From assembly GCA_025603075.1 (NCBI GenBank), contig MU626270.1, positions 143,882-207,881 of the forward strand: a stretch of 64,000 nt of DNA, written 5' to 3'. Under the pieces are notes generated by a model. That model had not been told where the DNA came from. It searched no databases and saw only the letters and a program-made list of their open reading frames with translations. A program made the position numbers and the translations under genes. This document shows positions 45,120 through 56,976 of the stretch, piece by piece (position 1 is the first letter of the stretch; every line of letters begins with the position of its first letter). This stretch comes from Neoconidiobolus thromboides FSU 785 (lineage: Eukaryota > Entomophthoromycota > Entomophthoromycetes > Entomophthorales > Neoconidiobolaceae).

Positions 45120-48100
45120 TTATATTTCGTTCGAGAGAGCTTCATCCTCAATCAAGTCGTCTTCTACTTGAGGTGATTCTATAAAACTATAATTAAATAA
45201 AAAACAATATCAGTAAAATTGAATATTACCTCTAAGTCTTTCTTCCAGTCGAACTAATTCTGGCGGTGCGCTAGATTTATAAATTAATGAGTTTCTGTTA
45301 GAGCGTTTCTTTTTCAAAAGTTTGATGGTTGGTGATAACGCAACGAAAGGTTCCTCAGATGGTAAAGTTGGTGAATCTTCTGGATTGTTATTTCGATCTT
45401 CTGATGTTTCTGGAGTTTCTTCAATTTCTAATGGGGCCATAAATGTAAATCCGCGCCTAGATGTATCAATACGGATTTGTGATCTTGCAACTGCAGGGGC
45501 TAAATAAGAAGTATCACTATAAGCTGATGTTGGTCGTACATCTGATGTTTCTGAAAATAATGGATTAGGCCCAGACATCATTGCTTTATCATGGTCCACA
45601 GTAGAATCCTTTTGAAGCGAAGGGTATAAGACCTTTGCCATTTCAGCATTATTATCAGCTGACATTGTTCTACGGTGATTCGATTTTTTTTTAGATGAGT
45701 TTTCGTAGCTATCATGTTCAGGGAATCTAGGCACATTGTTTATTGGAATTCCTACCACGTTAGTACTATCTTTACTCGTATCTTTTTGAAGGGCTATCGT
45801 GGAAGAGTTTTTAGATTCATAATCTAAATTGGAGGTGTTGGTGGTCATCGAGTCTGAAGGTATATCAGTTAATTCTTCATCCTCAGAAACTTCTAACGGT
45901 GCTGCACTTCCTGCAGAATCGACAAAAAATACATATTTGAATTCAGCTATTAATAAACTAAAAACACCAGCTGGTATTCCTAAGGTTGGTGCAAATACAA
46001 TCGCAATATTACGGATATTCATCTTGTTAGTTTCTGAATCTTGGATAACAGTCATCAAATGTCCTATAAGGGCTCGTAATAAAGTATAATTTTCAATAGG
46101 AAGAGAACAGATCAATCTCCCAAGCTCACTCACTCTTTCCTTTCTAGAAAGAAGATCTAAAAATTACAATTATTTAATTCTCTAAATACAAATATTAATT
46201 GTAATTACCAGTAATTTGTAAGAAATCACGGTGGAGTTCAGCAGTTAAAACGGTAGAGGGAAGTTCTCTGAGATAAAGTTTAAGTAAACCAGCAACGGCA
46301 TGGACATCATAGTAAACGCCTGAATCTAAAAGTGGATAATCTCCTTCGGTATCAAACTTCGTCTTTAATGTTCTGATCGTAGCTGAGCTTCCAGAAAGTC
46401 GATAAATACCCTCTTCTTTATGAGCTTCTTTAGCATCGAGGTATTGTATACAACGATAAACAACCGAGGGGAGTTCATAGCCTTCTGAAACTTTAGAGGC
46501 TAATACGCTTTGTGATAATGGCACTCCAAATACTGGTAATTGTGGAGCTTTTGACTTTACGTTTTCAGATGAAAACATTTTTTTATTCCAAAAGAACTGC
46601 TTAAACCCTTTCTCTTTTGAAACTGGTGAATCTCTCTCATCTTTCTTCTGTATAATTGAAGATACAATCGACCCTATAGCTTCTGTTTTAACCTTAGAGT
46701 TTGATCTGTTTTTCGATTTTGATGGAATGACTAAGTCATTAGGTTTAGATTTTTCAGTTGGACTAGCAACTGTAGGCAAAGTGGAGGTGTTCTTAAATGC
46801 GGATTGCTCTGGAGCGTCTTTTGGAATACCAACTGAATTTGACTGTGATGGATCAGTAGCTGAAGCCATAGAAGTAGCTGTGGGAGACAAATTTGTGTTA
46901 AAATAACCTTCATTAGACTCTTCAGGAGAAACTGCTTCAGAGAGACTAGAAAGTGAGGCATTATTATTTGAAGATATGTCTAATATAGGTGAAAGCTCTG
47001 ACTCGGATTGGGTACTGAAATCTCTCTTAAGATAAAAAGATATAGCTTCAACCCATTCATCTCTTTCCTGGTCACTATCAGCACATAAGACATGTCTATT
47101 CATTGTAGTAGAAGCTTTCTTAGGTTCAAGGATCATAAAGGCATGTCTAAATGCATCAGAAGTGGTTGCATCAGGCTCATATTCGGAACTTGATGTATGC
47201 TGAACAGCAACTTGAGCTTGTTGTAATGTTATTGATCCAAGTCTTTGGCCATTTTTCTTCAGAAGATATTAATTTAAAATGCTAAAGTAGTCAAAATTAG
47301 TTTACCGATTCAAAGTATTCAAGAATACTAGACTTGAGAACAAAATATCTTCTCTTCCATTTTCCAAAGTTTTTGCCTCGCTTAATCAAATACCCTTCCT
47401 TCATACCTTTAATCTAAAAGAATTATAAGTTATAAGAGAACAACTATAAGGTTATTACTTTGTTTGATTCAATATTTTCGACTCGGCCCGAGTTAATAAA
47501 ATCGCTAACAAAATTTGGCAATTGCCTGTTACTATCAATAGCACTTTGTAAGTAAGTTTGAAGTGCAAGCTAACATATATTAGATAAAAAGTGTATTTTT
47601 ATAAACTACAAATTACCTTTCTTTGGTCAATTTTTGAAGGGGAAATAGTATTCAGAGACTTCTTTTCTGGGAGCTTGATTGCATTGGATTTGGTATAGCT
47701 TGGAGATGCTTTTAACTAAATGGTGTAAATATTACAAATATACAGCATATTATATATACTACCTTAGAGTCCAAATCTAAAAAATCTGAGAAAAACTTCT
47801 CAATTGTCCATAAATGAATCAAAGGTTGATTAGATGATTTTAAGCTAGGTTTGGCTACTACATCGTTATCATCTTTTTCCATTACTTTATTCACCAAAAT
47901 CCTGAAGGAGAGTACTTCTCTCCCTTTGGAGTTTACGCTCACGGAACTACTTACAACATGGGCAACAATACCATCCAATGATTTTAGATTTTCCACTGAA
48001 GTAATTTGACTGTCAGTATTAAATATCACCTTACTCTCTTTTGGAGCACTCTCCTCGTTGATGTCCACTATTTGGGTTACCTCGAAAGTACCTGTGCTTA

Positions 48101-49305
48101 CATCATTAGAATCGCTTTCAATAGTTTTATGACTTTGGGATTCAACTTGTAAAGAACTCTTCCTTGTTAAAGACTTTTCAATTACTTTGCCACCAGAAGG
48201 TTCGGGCATAGAACGAATAGAGGCAGAGCTTACTTTTTTTGTGACTGGTTCTTGCTTTGATAGTGTTAAATTTTCTATAGGGTTATCTGGAAATTGATCG
48301 GCTGTTGGAGAAGCATTTTCACTTTCAGGCTCTAAATAGAAATCTAGTAATGTATCTTTTATTGTGTCTCTTTTTTTCCTTATATTTAACTTTTTAAAGT
48401 CTTTGTGTGCTTTAAAATCAATTTCTTCATTTTCCAGTGCCAAATTAACTACATTATTACTACTCTCTTTTATATCGAAACTTATTTGATTTTCGTTTAA
48501 ATTCCTTTCGTACAAATCCTTTTCACTTTCTTCCTCAAAAGGAGTAAGTGAAGGCTTTATCGGATCTTTTTGTTTCTTTTGTTTAAGCTCCGAAGGGACA
48601 TCTGAGGGGTTAACTAATAAAAGTCAAAACTTCAATTTTTTTAAAAGAAAAAACATTTACCTTGCCTTGAAAAAACTTTATCTCGAGTTTTTACCTTATT
48701 CTCAACATTTTGAACTTCTAAAATTAATCCAAACTAAAAATCAAAATACAAATAAAAATATAATAAAATTTTATACCTTCCCCGTCATCATTAAAATTCA
48801 ATACCGTTTTGGAACGTGAATGTTTTTGAAAATTTTCTTTGTGGAATCTTGGTTCTTTGTTAACTGATTGACTTCTTAATCTGTTGACTTTATGTTTTGT
48901 GGTAGTTGAACTATCAATTGTTTCTGTTGGTACCACGCTTGCAACAAGATTTCTCGTTAACGATGGAACCTTATTCTTTTCTTTTTCTAAATCTTTGAAC
49001 TCTCTCAATGAAGATGAAGTATTAAGATTTTTATACTCTCCTTCAAACAGCTCTTCCTCAGGGATCTCTTCACCCAATGTTGGAGCTAACGCTTCTTTTT
49101 TAGCCAATGTTTTTTGAAGTTGTTGTATGATCAATCTTTGTTTTTGAATGATCTTCCAAAGTTGTGAGTTTTGAACGGCTAAACTTTCTTTCTCTGATAA
49201 TATTTTGCGAACATAACCTGATACGCTTTCATCTAACGATCTTATATCAATAGCCATACTGTCCTCAGACGGTGAAAGTTGGGGTTCCATAGCCTTTGTG
49301 GACAT
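45120..49305 (-). CDS. BEM3: Bem3-like Rho/Cdc42 GTPase-activating protein (PX-PH-RhoGAP)
   Basis: Large cell-polarity regulator. N-terminal coiled coil (RLIIQQLQKTLAKKEALAP, about 49080-49140), then long Ser/Lys-rich disordered exons. A PX-like region follows (IHLWTIEKFFSDFLDLDSK, and FVSDFINSGRVENIES, about 47470-47830), then a PH domain (KEGYLIKRGKNFGKWKRRYF, about 47320-47400) and further disordered sequence. The RhoGAP domain (about 45880-46560) has VFGVPLSQSVLASKV, the arginine-finger motif EEGIYRLSG, GLLKLYLRELPSTVL and NIAIVFAPTLG. PX-PH-RhoGAP in this order is the fungal Bem3 design, acting on Cdc42 at growth sites. About nine exons; the short last exon ends VEDDLIEDEALSNEI at 45120-45122. 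Confidence 0.88.
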
Positions 49306-50534
49306 AATATTAGTTTCTAAAGGATTAACTTTATTCTTATTAAGTTTTGTAATAAATTTTTTGCAGTGGCTTTTAGTTCTGATTAAAATTAAAGTAACCA
49401 GTTTTAAATAAATATTAATTTGGGGTATTATAAAGCAAATCGCAGGTATTTTATTAATTTGGCAATAAAATAAATTTCAAGTTTTGGAAATTAGCTTGAA
49501 TTGAGGAGCAATGACGTGAAATTTTTAGTTTTAAATCAAAATGTGGTAAATTTTAGACTGGAATATACTTAATTGGATTAAAGTTTGTAATGTTTGAAAA
49601 ATTATAACAACCTTATTAATTAAATGCTTCTAGTATTACATCGTAAAGTATCAAATAAACAAAGTAATATACAAAGAGAGTATAATGATACTTTGCTTAA
49701 TATCATTATTTATTCCAAGCAGTGATTTATTCATAAAAGATGAATTGTAGTTTACTTATATGGAACAATTAATCCATCTAAATGGGATTAAAGGTGAATT
49801 TATTATTTAAACACTATTTTTAAGCTGAGGCATCCGGCCACAGCTTTATGGTTTAAATTAATAGAACTGAATTTCACTCCAAAACTCTCCTTTTATTATG
49901 TATAAATAAAATATGTACTGTTATTATGATTTGCACATCAACGTTAACATTGCTGTCTACTTATAATCAGTTTATATAAACTCTATTCTTCATACCAATG
50001 TTATGTCAACTTAAAGTACAACTATACATAAATTGTATAGTTTAAAATGATTAATTACAATCAAAACTTTTATATAACAAATCTTATGTATTTATAATTT
50101 TTATAATCTTTATTTTTTTTAAAAAGCATGGCACAAAATATATTATATTTAAAAGTATATCATTAAAATAAATAGATAACAAATTTAATTAAATCAATTA
50201 ATTTTTTTTTAATAATTGAGCAAGGTATGATTTAACTGCTGCTTTATATTATAAGCATTTAAATAACGTATCTATAATTTGTATAAAAATTATTCGTTTA
50301 ATATTTTATTGTTCACTCATTTTAGTAATATAAATTTATTCTATATTCTATCATCCTAAAATTTTTATCATATAATCCAGAGATAAGGGAGGGAAATTTA
50401 GGGATAAGAACGTTACATCATATCGCTTATAAAATGTAATCAATTTTTGTAATTTGTTTCGAAAAAAACTAAAGAGTATAAAAGCGACAACAATACTCTT
50501 TAAACAATAAATTTTAATTCAATATTTATTAGCT
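49306..50534. other. Divergent intergenic region RhoGAP / branching enzyme
   Basis: About 1.2 kb, AT-rich, with promoters of both genes. Apart from the TATA box at 50477 I see nothing specific. Confidence 0.5.
50477..50484 (+). promoter_or_regulatory. TATA box of branching enzyme gene
   Basis: TATAAAAG, 58 bases before the start codon at 50535; consensus sequence and spacing for a regulated TATA promoter. Confidence 0.6.
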
Positions 50535-52857
50535 ATGATGTCTATAAATAAAAATTTAACCTCCAAAAATAATAAACCGGTAGCTAATGACAAATTGAAG
50601 CAACAAATTGTCCAAGAAGAAATCAATTTACCTGACTTAGTGAAGTTGGACCCCTGGTTGAAGCCATATGCTGACATAATTAATTCAAGGTAACTAAGCT
50701 ATATTTTGTTGTTATAACTCTATTATTCAATTATAAAACAACATATTTTTAAAACAACATTTAAATAGAATTTCCAAAGTTGATGAATGGATTAATAATT
50801 TTAAATCTGGAGATGGAAGCATTGACAAATTCACCAAAAGTTATGAAAGATATGGTTTTCAAGTGACTAAAAATTCAGTTATATATCGTGAATGGGCCCC
50901 AAATGCCATCCAAGCTTCCTTGATAGGTGACTTTAATAATTGGGATCGTAAAGCTCACCCCATGAAAAAAGATAAATTTGGTTTATTTACTATTGAAATC
51001 CCAAACATATCTGGTGCTCCTGTAATCCCTCACAACTCTAAAGTCAAAGTAAGATGATTTCCTAAGACTATTTAACATAAATAATTAATTTTTAAGGTAT
51101 CGTTTTTAACCCCAAATGGTGAGATGATTGACAGATTACCAGCCTGGTCTCGCTATGTAACCCAAGACTTAAATGTAAGCCCAATTTATGATTCAAGGTT
51201 CTGGAACCCAGCTGAAGAATATGTTTGGAGACACGACAAGAATCCAACAGTTGAAAATCGTAAAAAAGGGGCTCAAAATGGTTCATTACGTATCTATGAA
51301 GCCCATGTTGGTATAAGTTCACCTGAAGGTAAAGTATGCACTTATAGGGAATTTGCAGACAACATTTTACCTCGCATTGCAAAGCTTGGGTATAACGCAG
51401 TTCAAATGATGGCTATTATGGAACATGCTTATTACGCAAGTTTTGGGTATCAAGTCACTTCATTCTTTGCCACCTCTTCTAGATATGGTACTCCCCTTGA
51501 TTTTAAATACGTTGTAGACAAAGCCCATTCCTTAGGATTAGTAGTGTTATTAGATATGGTTCATTCCCATGCTTCTAATAATGTTTTGGATGGGCTTAAT
51601 CAATTTGACGGTTCTGATCATCATTATTTCCATGAGGGGCCTAAAGGAAGACATGAGCTTTGGAACTCGCGTCTTTTCAATTATGGGAGTTATGAAACCC
51701 TTCGATTTTTACTTTCTAATTTGAGATTTTATATGGATGAATATCATTTGGATGGTTTCCGTTTTGATGGTGTAACTTCGATGCTTTATTCACATCACGG
51801 TATTGGCGTTGGCTTTTCTGGCCACTATGATGAGTACTTCTTAAGAGGCGTTGATGAAGAGGCTGTTACTTACCTTATGTTGGCCAACAAGATTTTACAT
51901 GAGCTATATCCAACTTGCATTACCATTGCTGAAGATGTAAGTGGTATGCCAGGTCTTTGTCGTCCAACTTCTGAAGGTGGTGTTGGCTTTGATTACAGAC
52001 TTGGAATGGCTGTTCCAGATATGTGGATCAAATACCTCAAAGAGCTTAAAGATGATCAATGGGATTTTGGTCACATTGTACATACTTTGACAAATCGTCG
52101 TCATTTGGAAAAAACAATTGCTTATTGTGAGTCTCATGATCAAGCCTTGGTCGGAGATAAAACTATTGCCTTTTGGTTAATGGATGCAGAGATGTATACC
52201 AATATGTCAGATCTTACTGCTTTAACTCCTACTATTGAGCGTGGTTTAGCGCTCCATAAAATGATTCGTTTACTTACTCATGGATTAGGCGGTGAAGGTT
52301 ATTTAAATTTTGAAGGTAATGAGTTTGGACATCCAGAATGGTTAGATTTCCCAAGAGAAGGTAATGGTTCAACTTTCCATTATGCACGTCGTCAGTTTAA
52401 CTTGGCAGATGATCAATTACTTCGTTATAAATATCTCTATGCCTTTGATTCAGCTATGAATAATACTGAAAAAGAGTATGGTTGGCTATCTTCCCCTCAA
52501 GGCTATGTATCCTTAAAGCATCAAGACGATCGTGTGATTGTATTTGAAAGAGCAAATCTATTATTTATATTTAATTTCCATGACAGTAAATCCTTTACTG
52601 ATTATCGAGTTGGAGTCCATAATCCAGGTAAATATCAAATCCTTTTGGATTCTGATTCTAAAGACTTTGGTGGGTTTGGTCGTATTCAACATGATACTTC
52701 TGTCTTCTTTACCACCCCTGAACCATGGCATGGTAGAGATCATTATCTCCAAGCTTACCTCCCTACTCGTACTGCTTTGATTTTAGCTAAAGTTGATGAA
52801 TCTGCTAAAAGCAAACTTGCTTTTGAGAAGTTCCATCCCAATCCCTTATCTGCTTAA
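50535..52857 (+). CDS. GLC3: 1,4-alpha-glucan (glycogen) branching enzyme
   Basis: GH13 enzyme that transfers alpha-1,4 chains to alpha-1,6 branches in glycogen. N-terminal helical leader ([18 protein letters not shown]), then the CBM48 domain ([20 protein letters not shown], about 50870-50945). The catalytic barrel has [48 protein letters not shown], the nucleophile region [17 protein letters not shown] (about 51735-51785), acid/base [11 protein letters not shown] (about 51925-51955) and [13 protein letters not shown] (about 52120-52160). The C-terminal beta domain ends [10 protein letters not shown]. Three exons; introns about 50692-50767 and 51048-51096. Total about 700 residues, the usual eukaryotic length. 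Two adjacent ATGs occur at 50535; I take the first. Confidence 0.97.
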
Positions 52858-53566
52858 TTTTTGTCTATTGATATTATAAAAGTATTTTAATATTAAATAT
52901 CTATTTTCTTGTTTTTTAGGAGTCGATTATTTTAAATGAATATTTTTCCAGTAATATTAAAAACGATTTTATAAAATAAGGTATTAAACAATTAATTTGA
53001 AAGCAAAGTAAATAAACTAAACTAATTTAAAGTTCTAATATAAACAATGATAATATAGCCTAAATAGCAACATAGATACTAAATATTCCTAGAAAATAAT
53101 TAAATCACTCTTTTTAAAAGTAAAATATGAGAATTAATAATTTCAATTTCACTAATGTATAATTTAAAAATCGTAATGACTAATATTTTAATTCATTTAC
53201 AATAAATTATTATTCCATTAACATTATTAAAAATCATTGTGTATCATAATTATAAAATAATTTTTAACATTACAATTTATTCAAACAAGGTGTTTTTAAA
53301 ATCACAATTTGCTCATCATTTCTAAAACAGAGATAATCTATACTTATTATTTGGTAATCAAGTCACGCTTTATAGCAGCCAATCAAATGCCAAAGCTAAT
53401 TTCTATGGGATAATACAACCTTCAAATTACAAAAAACGGAGAAATTAAGATCAAAAAAATTTATTGAGCTAAAATTAGTTATTACCAAACTGGATATGTA
53501 AAAGCTAGCTTCAAGCTATAAAAATATAAAATACAATGTAACGACTATATATAAGCGCCACTTAAT
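52858..53566. other. Intergenic, branching enzyme to hypothetical gene
   Basis: 3' flanks of convergent genes, AT-rich, no gene seen. Confidence 0.45.
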
Positions 53567-54427
53567 TTAAACATAATAATGTTTCAATTCTCTATACACA
53601 CTTTTGAGATGCATGCAACGGTTGTAAAAGTTTGCTTGCATACCAAAGGGGGATTCTAAACAAGTTACAATTGAACAGGGGTCACATTGAGCAATTGCAT
53701 TTGCTTCAACTAACATTTGAAAGATCACAGTGTTACGATGACTGGGAAGCATTTCATTTCTTGAAGATATGTGATCTAAACCAGCAGTCAAAAGACAAGC
53801 TGGTACCTTTGGATAATTTCTACATAAAGCAATTTTATACTCTTGGAATAACTCATAGTTGGATAAACCTTTTAATAAGGCATACAAAGCCTCAGTATAA
53901 GTAAGTATAAATTCTTTACATTTCTTATCATGGATGTTGCTAGCTTCAAAATCATAAGTTTGAAGAAAATGGTCCAATGGATGTGGAGCATGGATCAAGT
54001 GTTGGAGGCTTGCAACTTGATGACAGATTGGTCTCTTTTCATAAACAGGGAATATGGGTATTTCAAACCCATTATTGCTTTTGATAAAGGAATTAGGTCT
54101 TAACGGATTAAACTTTTTCAATACTTTATTGTTTTCTTTATCTCTTAACTTCCTCATTTTCAATTTATGATCATGGATCTTTTTAAGCCTAAGTAACTTT
54201 TCAATATCGCAATCTCTAGGCTTTTCTTTAACTTTTTCGGTTTTCTCTTCAACTTTTGGTTTGGCTATTGGAAATAATATTTGTTTGATAATCTGGCAAA
54301 TACCAATTGCTAAAGCTGGGAAGAAGACGATGGCGCTGATCAAAGTCATCAATAGGAAGTTGCCATTATTCTCAGGCTTAGCTGAGGGCTTTATAGTCTG
54401 GGAATTTGATTTCAATTCTATTGTCAT
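53567..54427 (-). CDS. Hypothetical single-pass membrane protein
   Basis: Intronless 286-residue protein that I do not recognise. One hydrophobic segment FLLMTLISAIVFFPALAIG (residues ~24-42) is followed by Ile-rich IIKQILFPIAK. A strongly basic/charged stretch follows (residues ~55-105, many Lys/Glu/Arg, probably helical), then a soluble C-terminal domain of about 180 residues. The C-terminal domain has several Cys and His, including CDPCSIVTC (residues ~248-256), HAPHPLDHF and SSRNEMLPSHRNTVIFQMLV. Coding composition is even along the frame and there are no stops, so it is likely real. The topology suggests an anchored protein facing the cytosol or an organelle matrix. The start is the first ATG with the membrane segment downstream. 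Confidence 0.65.
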   Translation of the reverse strand: MTIELKSNSQTIKPSAKPENNGNFLLMTLISAIVFFPALAIGICQIIKQILFPIAKPKVEEKTEKVKEKPRDCDIEKLLRLKKIHDHKLKMRKLRDKENNKVLKKFNPLRPNSFIKSNNGFEIPIFPVYEKRPICHQVASLQHLIHAPHPLDHFLQTYDFEASNIHDKKCKEFILTYTEALYALLKGLSNYELFQEYKIALCRNYPKVPACLLTAGLDHISSRNEMLPSHRNTVIFQMLVEANAIAQCDPCSIVTCLESPFGMQANFYNRCMHLKSVYRELKHYYV

Positions 54428-56013
54428 ATTTTTTAAATAAAAAATAAAAACAAAATTAACTTTTAGTCTATTTATAAATGCAATCTCAGCTTTTTAAGCA
54501 AAAGTTTGGTAGCTAATTTCAAGTTTATTCTTCTATTATCACAATGACAATAATAACAAGCCTTCCTTTATTTTAACGCTTTTAAGATTAGACTTGATAG
54601 GAAGTTTCTAAGGAACTTAACCAATTAAATTTGTTGTAACTAAAAGTGTTGATTAACTACATTTTTTATTGGTGACCTCTCAATAAAAGTAACAAAAGTG
54701 GTTATAATATAAAAAAGGGTTGAGATATTGAAAAATCAAGGATAGTGAGAACTTAGGATATTTATTAAAAAACACTACTGTACCAACTATTGCTATTTAT
54801 AACAAATCATCCTTTAATTATAAAAATTTTGAGCATTAAATGCCCTTTCTTCCCCCTTGATTTCAGAAGTGATTTTTTTCTTCCCACCTTTTAGATCATG
54901 TTAAGTATCATTTGTTTAATTGAAATCTTTGTTTACCCTCAATGCTAAATAAATTGTTATATTCACTTTAATGTTTTACTTATACAAGGGTTAATAAAGC
55001 TAATATACCTTTTTTACCTGGTATCAATATAGCTTCTTATCAATTACTATTTAATAAGTGCTAGAACTTAAAGCATTAATGAATTAGGTAATGGATTATA
55101 TAAAATATATTTAGTAAATGCAGGTAAGTCTATTCATTTTATAAATTCTCGTATATAACTATAAACCGTATTTTTGAACTCGTTTATTACTTGATATTTA
55201 TAATGGTAAAAACCAAAATATTTATCCATCTCAAGGAGCAGTTAGTAATGAAGTGGTGTAACTGTTATCTTATATACTGGATAAGTATATTTCTATTTTT
55301 AGTAGAAAAAATGTAATAGAATATTAGAATATTATAGATTTTAACTTTTAACTATAATTATAAAGAAATTTTCAATTAAGCAGTCTTTTGTTTGAGAATT
55401 TAACTATAATTTTTCAACTTTTAAGCAACTTAAAACTGATTAAGATTTTTGAAGAAATATTTCCCAAATATGTTTTTTTCACAGTGATTTAAGCTCAAAT
55501 AAGTGGTAACAGCTAATTGTTCATTTAAAAGAAAATGACATAATTTTCTCTGAAGCTTATTAGATCAAGCTTTAAAAAAGTGGAGCAAACAAATAGTTGC
55601 CGAAAATATCAAAAAATTACATATTTAACTTCAATAGTATTTCAGGTATCTATTTAAAACAATGTAGCATAATTTTCCCGCAATATCAACTGATCAATAT
55701 ATAAAGGAGCTTCTGAATCTTATTAAGTAAAATTAAAGATAAATAACCATAATTGTATAGTTAAAAAGGATCTAAAGATTAAAAAATTAATGACGTTTTG
55801 GTTAAACCTCTTAGCCTTAAACTTCTTCTAGAAATGAAACACCTGTATGCTTTACATCCCTAAATTTTATAAAAGTATCAATAACAAACAAGGCAATTAA
55901 ATATAAGTAATAATTTATTAGGGATTTTAAGGAAAAAGATGCCACTTTAGCACCAACCTTACAACTGTCTCTTGTTTTTGAAGAGAAAATGATATTAGGA
56001 GGAAATTAATAAT
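54428..56013. other. Gene-poor region with coding-like remnants
   Basis: Mostly AT-rich without frames. Around 54990-55125 on the plus strand short coding-like pieces occur (IPFLPGINIASYQLLFNK and LGNGLYKIYLVNA separated by a stop), which could be a decayed gene. A sequence resembling TTTATAAATAG near 54470 may serve the minus-strand gene ending at 53567. Confidence 0.35.
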
Positions 56014-56976
56014 TTAATAATACAAGCCATATTTTTTAAGATGAGGGATTAAACGAAGTGTTGATTTTTTAAATGAAATAGGAGAGGTAGGCGGTATTCT
56101 ACCTTTTAATAATAGCTCGGGTTCAATATGCGATATACCTACTGCATTATCTATAAGTTGGTCAACTAATTTTTTATTAGTTGGACTTCTCCTTCTACCT
56201 CCTTCACCTACTATTTTATCGATGATTTTATTTAGTGTGTCATTGAGATCTTTAGGAACTAAAATATTTAGTATATTAATTGAAAAAATATAGAATCAAT
56301 TACTATCTTTTTTTGATGTGGTATTACAATAAGTTATTTTATACATAGGAAGTAACACAGGTATGTCTAACTTTTTTAAATACTTTTCTAATACTAAAAA
56401 AATACATTAATTATTGAATAATAACAATAAGATATATTTACATAAATCTCCTTTATCCAAAATAGTACATCGTAATTTATCATTAAATTTACTTTTAAAA
56501 TCAGATTTTCTCCATTTGCCTTTTGGACGGTATTCTGGTTTAACTGGCTTTGCTCTAACCCAATGAACAAATCTTGAATCAACTCCGCACTCATCATGAC
56601 TCTTTTTATTGTCAATATCTTTGTTAGTAGATTGAATTCTAATATTGATATCATCTACTTTCTTTTTAATTGATTTGGTTTCGTTATTTGATTTTATTGA
56701 CTTGGGCTTGTTGTTTAGTTTTGTTGAATCCCCATGTTTTATATACTTACGATAAACATAATCAATACTAAGACAACTAAATATAGGGTATGCCAAGTTC
56801 GTAGCATAGACCATACAATTAAATACAAAATTAATAATCTTATAAAAGGAGGATTGCTTAGGACGGATAAGAAAAAATATTGATATATTTTTCAACGCTT
56901 TACTATCAAACAATATCCTCTTGACCAAAATAAAAAAATTGGTTTTCAGCCCAACTGGTATGGCTTCTAATTGCAT
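56014..56976 (-). CDS. Hypothetical protein, hydrophobic N-terminus and basic linker
   Basis: Not recognised. The first exon (about 56448-56976) encodes a hydrophobic N-terminal third (TNFFILVKRILF, INFVFNCMVYATNLAYPIF), then a Lys/Asn/Ser-rich linker and FVHWVRAKPVKPEYRPKGKW. An intron near 56397-56446 leads to a short exon (YLKKLDIPVLLPMYKITYC) and another near 56262-56306 to a final exon: VPKDLNDTLNKIIDKIVGEG, RSPTNKKLVDQLIDNAVG and IPPTSPISFKKSTLRLIPHL, ending KKYGLYY with stop at 56014-56016. The last exon keeps strong coding character, which argues for a real gene with three exons. N-terminal basic/hydrophobic composition could suit a mitochondrial or membrane protein; this is a guess. 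Confidence 0.55.

Noticed and set aside
54990-55260. Coding-like pieces on the plus strand
   Set aside because: Interrupted by stops without splice sites that restore a frame; mentioned only as a possible remnant in the gap note.
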